Source: Kentomonas sorsogonicus
Taxonomy: Eukaryota; Euglenozoa; Kinetoplastea; Trypanosomatida; Trypanosomatidae
Reading direction: 5' to 3'
Assembly: GCA_030347455.1 (NCBI GenBank)
Contig: JAQOSZ010000300.1
Coordinates: 379,501-443,500 of the forward strand
DNA length: 64,000 nucleotides
This document shows positions 61,801 to 64,000 of the stretch, in pieces. The position numbers were made by a program, and so were the translations under genes. The notes beneath the pieces were generated by a model. It had not been told where the DNA came from and searched no databases. It worked only from the letters and a program-made list of their open reading frames with translations. Within the stretch, counting starts at the first letter, position 1. Every line of letters begins with the position of its first letter.

Positions 61801-63081
61801 CGCGACCTCTCCGGCGAGGTGGTGGCCGGCATGGACGAGCGCGAGCGGCACTTTTACGAGGCCGAGTTCGCCTTCACCGACCTCGTCACCTCCGTCTCGG
61901 GGGAGCTGATGAAGTTCGACAAGCCGCAGCGCAAGCCGAAGCTGCGCGAGCGGCTGCGCGCCCCCGAGTTCCACTCCGCGCCGGCGTCGGAGCACGTGTA
62001 CCTCGCGACGGACCCCGAGTGGCGCATCACGGACGTCATCCCGCACACGGCGGGCGCGATGCAGAGCGCCGCCAAGTGCCCCATCCTCGTGCAGTTCAAG
62101 TGCGTCCCGCGCGAGATGGAGGACACGCGGCCGCCGGGCGCGGAGGGGACGACGGAAGAGGGCGGCGACAGCGCTGAGCAGGCACAGCAGCAGCATCACG
62201 GCGGGCAGCCCGCGGCGCAGAAGGAGGAGGCGCCGGCGGTGGCGCCCGTTGTCAAGGCGTGCATCTTCAAGATGGGCGACGACTGCCGCCAGGATCAGAT
62301 CTCGCTGCAGCTCATGGGTCTGATGAAGCGCATCCTCGCCTCCATCGACATGCCCTTCTACCTCTACCCGTACCGCGTGGTCACGACGGGGCAGGAGAGC
62401 GGCATCATCGAGTGCGTGCCCAACTCGCTGAGCCGCAACGAGATCGGCAAGCTGGTCGAGTCGAACATTGCCGAGTACTATGTGCAGCGCTTCGGGCACC
62501 CCGAGACGGTCGGCTTCGCCCGCGCGCGCGAGAACTTCATCCAGAGCGTCGCCTCCTACTCGGTCGTCTCGTACATTCTGAACATCAAGGACCGCCACAA
62601 CGGCAACATCATGGTCAACAGCGAGGGCCACCTGGTGCACATCGACTTTGGCTTCTTGTTCGACACCTCCCCCGGCGGCGACATCAACTTCGAGAGCTCC
62701 CCGTTCAAGCTCACCACCGAGATGGTGCAGCTCATCGGCCTCGACGTGGGCCGCAGCAACCTGCGCAGCGCCGCCCTCACCGCGGCCCTTGTCGACCCCG
62801 ACGCCTACATTCACTTCAAGGTGCTCGTCAACCGCTGCTTCCTCGCCGTCCGCCAGTACGCGCGCGAGATATGCATCCTGGTGGAGCTGATGCTCCGCAG
62901 CGGCCTCCCGTGCTTCAAGCCCAAGCAGACCATCGCCGACCTCGCCCACCGCCTCGGCGTCGACAAGGACGAGGTGCAGGCGGCGGACTACATGCGCGGC
63001 CGTATCCACGAGGCCCGCCAGCACTACCGCACCGTTCTCTACGACTTTTACCAAAAGGTCGCCGAGGGCATCGAGATGTAA
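55825..63081 (+). CDS. PI4KA: Phosphatidylinositol 4-kinase alpha (type III)
   Basis: A 2418-residue lipid kinase, comparable to the roughly 2100-residue animal PI4KA. Most of the protein is helical solenoid with Ala-rich inserts. The PI-kinase accessory (helical) domain lies at about 1800-1990, with FTKYPVVGAFAINSLMAQ and HLIFYLPQLLQVL. The catalytic domain occupies about 2140-2418. It contains FKMGDDCRQDQISLQLM, the PI4K phrase IIECVPNSLSRNEIGK, the catalytic loop DRHNGNIM (D2256), the metal motif HIDFGFLFD (D2274) and SPFKLTTEMVQLIG in the activation region. It phosphorylates phosphatidylinositol to PI4P, in other eukaryotes at the plasma membrane with TTC7/EFR3 partners. The ATG at 55825 is the first with a coding-like downstream sequence; the next in-frame Met (55870) is an alternative. 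Confidence 0.95.
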   Translation: MNDIAFPEWVASSPAMASAVSLARVLTAPIRGARAGANGFIINGSAAGGGGAAVISDNNNNNDVIAEEMGPDGARMAREVDRALAASGGQASTSVFPPPSAPPLAAQAASAVASPAGPGLHLDPRVQRLQRLARLESLIPPANGGKNAERHQAAAEVLTETRATAVLALLALLVGVRGSPAATELFAAVGQHYVALLSNLGQLSVAAGVDHEGFVASFVACGLQLRGCAAFATPAAVDAALLLSLPADLDRCAREGTTLGVLHGLSNTYGRAPVALSVELVGRLHDLMDAFATSPHRRDLAYKKLLSALLEAIACSAVIDYGRTNNWITAIIQETYVVRGLFQKELLHSRVVAAALALLIRQYEEMSLNQSMTGAGAIPDFSEGDELIELVWRALQGGLSVWETAGPSPQNTTTNRDADIASVNSAPHHQQQQLTSANNKRELSLYITNMLVVVQALLRTEVTRLHCYFTITRAAAEAAAAVEASAISAPYSSSEKADKPASAAAARPYIPSAEEEALRVHVCANIIKFLIMPNSVMRATTSADARGSELASQLRVGLTEMATKVLSVVASKEFYNIPRSITGLAADDKGAAASTSSASTAVAATARPFQAQYSNHYYSQCQRLVEELIAMVLRREQGEESESMLAAACLRSLCVSDPNLRRFAVSEVTDTIIASGAKMKEGEQLAAVADETRGGGGGSKSRRKHRHTNSKADGGGGAAAGSSKNGKSGGGGSAQTAAQRKSAKYMSVYLETLCSIVVPLETRGGRQPLAAAELQRYGQLLCDTYEDSLRDAIALQGRVMLTASALDGGELVAPMRVAAHSFQALVQRLVRRLQTLVSGALSAEAEAEAAGQTQAALQALREEHLAMINDESEGVLTLANVAMRCVVGVAWPGSGILYQQGDGSTVPFSQGTTAEAMAPLALACVMPFLRPLTVLYRLLTLFPVLDLDALRVFARDADAGALTEPSAATSAKSVICQFQPTKLHAPLYERLGLSQFRACWLLLAHYGFTAEALSVSAQQSFRRGTELTRSLASHHRGARRLSDADVRTLRLLAAAAVPLLLMRSSEMQQATADMASLLRYVDPGADPAATSGAAHARLSDSLRTLCGGAGGWSRLTLGELSLMRALAELEMLRAAGGAIANLTLYQHFEVREFVATPATREVLLKMMSSVCAVYVSALHALVPARVNRLVRANVEQLVLLLCFSLASVRDAARQILELIVDNFPAYSVDGGGLPLLWSIMNLLSGGTRGAIESFCERVHFFSPPAVPGDAGSPDRLAHLAAVTELAARWVAKVKAAAPHTLFEVASKYVVRQERANGISSRSELAGSRMAVAAAQVDPSAASGSKGTATPSSTLVTPNYAHNLIRVSNAQGELRSAMRFVSAAQVEKHVIAHLADVLARCRRHAGAASSADAGGANWDRLRAAYDALFPDDADGGRPPLPQDHHHQSQKRAEEHHETTPAHRPALPAALLSEAEAAMSTAAALLLEGTASPSATQTLLQYIVQGPILCFDSALIDAGVQCWRWLLVSARARFLEPLLQHIVEGVEGTVRAGVGLMDGHYASQDEEVQTGDFTATARCNGRCAADYASNSPHARLFAVVADLYVSPASPFAMEPEVLRLLYELCARLLADDTRLSLKDASFAEYMRAMLLVGHVIRNVQAANGRQLRAGLPSIASYAAVGALRQRWYAALLRWFRKSPPSWYFAREPALSTPEMAVMELLVRLLADERSQVGKGALGFVDFHVDTRKGTQQREDQPVNVWAVASRLRGELVKAASDEAAVTRLIKQETTRLQGLLTLLRALASHELARMQVWLNPRRSLTFGIRMPGDGEWPALVASAVAHDPHVAVAMVARFSSSDALRRVVAGHVVAHPERFTAVRGAADLYLTEEVLKAGAGRLFAFRPCGIVSALRLLDSRFTKYPVVGAFAINSLMAQASEHLIFYLPQLLQVLASDTSGAIRGFLLRQSRRSIMFCHQLLWSLRTEGEGDSVLARRCRDLSGEVVAGMDERERHFYEAEFAFTDLVTSVSGELMKFDKPQRKPKLRERLRAPEFHSAPASEHVYLATDPEWRITDVIPHTAGAMQSAAKCPILVQFKCVPREMEDTRPPGAEGTTEEGGDSAEQAQQQHHGGQPAAQKEEAPAVAPVVKACIFKMGDDCRQDQISLQLMGLMKRILASIDMPFYLYPYRVVTTGQESGIIECVPNSLSRNEIGKLVESNIAEYYVQRFGHPETVGFARARENFIQSVASYSVVSYILNIKDRHNGNIMVNSEGHLVHIDFGFLFDTSPGGDINFESSPFKLTTEMVQLIGLDVGRSNLRSAALTAALVDPDAYIHFKVLVNRCFLAVRQYAREICILVELMLRSGLPCFKPKQTIADLAHRLGVDKDEVQAADYMRGRIHEARQHYRTVLYDFYQKVAEGIEM

Positions 63082-63931
63082 GAGAGTGATGTCTCTGTGT
63101 GTGTGTGTCTGGGTGTGTATGGGTTTGTGTGCATTCAGGGACCTTGCTGCCTTTTTTTATTACTCCTCATAGTTACTCCGTCACGTTTATTCATATACAT
63201 ATATCTACACATACACTGTATTATTGAAACTCATATATATTTTTATTTCATCGTTTGCTCTGTACTTGTTTTTTTTTTCTCTCTTTCCATTGCGTTGCTC
63301 CTTTTTTTTTTTCTTTTGGTGTAGCAGCACCGTAAAAGCTGCACTATCCTTTGTAGAACTCTTTATGCATACATTTTTTTTTCTAAACTCCTATTCCTTT
63401 CTTTTTTTTCTGTAACGTCAATATATATTGATTATCTCACTTGCCACCTGTACCTCTTGTAACTCATTTAAACTGTATTTGTGCATGCACTGCCCTTGCG
63501 TTGCTTACACTCATTAGAAAAATTGTCATAATAATAATGGCTGTGTTTTACCCGTCTAAACAAATGAAAGCTTTTGTGTTGTTGTTGTTGTTGTTTTTTT
63601 TTTTTTTTTTTGTCGAAGGTCAATACGTGCTTGATAGAGATGCTACTAGAAATGTGTCTTTTGTGGCGTAATCGGATGTCCCACGGATTAAGTCTTCAGC
63701 ATACCTTCAATTGGGTAATCACCTCTCGTCAGCATCGCACCTTTTTTCTTCCCCCCTTACCAAACACATCATTTCCGTACTGTAACACAATGGCGCTCTT
63801 TATCAAGGAAAGAAGGATTCTATTTTTTTTTCAATCTGTTGATTCAACTCAAATAGTAAGAGGCTTCCGAAGAAGCAAAGCATTCAAAAAAAAAAAAAAA
63901 AAAGCTCGCGCGAGCACCAGCGGTAGCGGCG
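63082..63931 (+). other. Intergenic spacer
   Basis: A 0.85-kb T-rich spacer with GT-repeats right after the PI4K stop and T-runs at about 63269-63278, 63302-63312 and 63595-63611. A T-tract at 63822-63831 is followed by AAATAG (AG at 63855-63856), a candidate acceptor for the adaptin gene. An A-run at 63885-63903 precedes a 12-base palindrome at 63904-63915. No gene is seen. Confidence 0.5.
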
Positions 63932-64000
63932 ATGATAGACTTTCTGCTCATGGTGAGCCGTCAGGGGAAGGTGCGGCTGGCCAAGTGGTACGTGACGCTG
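63932..64000 (+). CDS. AP1S: AP-1 clathrin adaptor sigma subunit (3' end beyond window)
   Basis: Only the first 23 codons are in the window, starting at ATG 63932: MIDFLLMVSRQGKVRLAKWY. This matches the start of AP-1 sigma chains (MMRFMLLFSRQGKLRLQKWY). The SRQGKxRLxKWY run favours AP-1 over AP-2 (NRAGKTRLAKWY) and AP-3. The sigma subunit is the small core chain of the trans-Golgi/endosome clathrin adaptor, part of the longin-fold core that binds dileucine cargo signals. Confidence 0.88.
   Translation, partial: MIDFLLMVSRQGKVRLAKWYVTL

Noticed and set aside
59185-63054. 1289-codon open frame on the minus strand
   Set aside because: It is the antisense shadow of the PI4K alpha gene, whose catalytic motifs fix the + strand. 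GC-rich third positions keep antisense frames open.
1-64000. tRNA, snRNA, rRNA or spliced-leader RNA genes
   Set aside because: I scanned the spacers by eye for tRNA B-box words, paired stems and the spliced-leader sequence, and found nothing convincing. A covariance-model search would be decisive.

Overview
The window comes from a trypanosomatid (kinetoplastid) nuclear chromosome. All supported genes lie on the + strand without a strand switch, as in one polycistronic transcription unit. The genes are GC-rich and almost all single-exon. They are separated by AT/CT-rich spacers holding long polypyrimidine tracts followed by AG, the signature of spliced-leader trans-splicing. Standard stop codons are used. 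Kinetoplastid-style mitochondrial presequences, a PPR protein and an intraflagellar-transport gene fit this. I cannot name the genus.

Layout. 2-2594: 5'-truncated PPR/pseudouridine-synthase-like gene whose frame is broken twice. 3794-5551: Wee1-like kinase. 6640-8637: protein with two nearly identical START lipid-transfer domains. 9472-10770: divergent actin-related protein. 11391-11938: small membrane-protein gene that may contain a cis-spliced intron. 12210-13916: IFT56/DYF-13. 15575-16561: mitoferrin. 17317-19554: LRR/coiled-coil protein. 20224-21198: LYAR-type nucleolar zinc-finger protein. 22429-26640: nodulin-like MFS transporter. 27203-27403: possible micro-gene. 27858-30449: U1-like zinc-finger protein. 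30989-34168: ASNSD1-type asparagine-synthetase-like protein. 34437-35120: single-span, probably mitochondrial protein. 35572-37668: ankyrin protein with a degenerate N-myristoyltransferase fold. 38754-42842: large mitochondrial protein with repeated dsRBD-like modules. 42938-43037: assembly gap of 100 N. 43038-55101: tandem array of about 5.67-kb units, two complete and one truncated. Each complete unit carries one RHS/Crinkler-like P-loop ATPase-nuclease gene. 55825-63081: phosphatidylinositol 4-kinase alpha. 63932-64000: first 23 codons of an AP-1 sigma adaptin.

As usual in trypanosomatids, neighbours need not share a pathway. One theme does recur: several products look mitochondrial (PPR/RluA-like protein, mitoferrin, the 34.4-kb single-span protein, the dsRBD-like protein and, by its presequence, the RHS-like ATPase). 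Membrane lipid and traffic functions also recur (START protein, PI4K alpha, AP-1 sigma).

The most interesting items are the ankyrin/NMT-like pseudoenzyme, the RHS-like array with a mitochondrial-type presequence and a PD-(D/E)XK-like C-terminus, the candidate cis-intron at 11664-11869, and the PPR/RluA-like fusion lacking the catalytic Asp. I saw no tRNA, rRNA, snRNA, CRISPR array, LTR element or reverse-transcriptase gene, but I could not run a covariance-model search.
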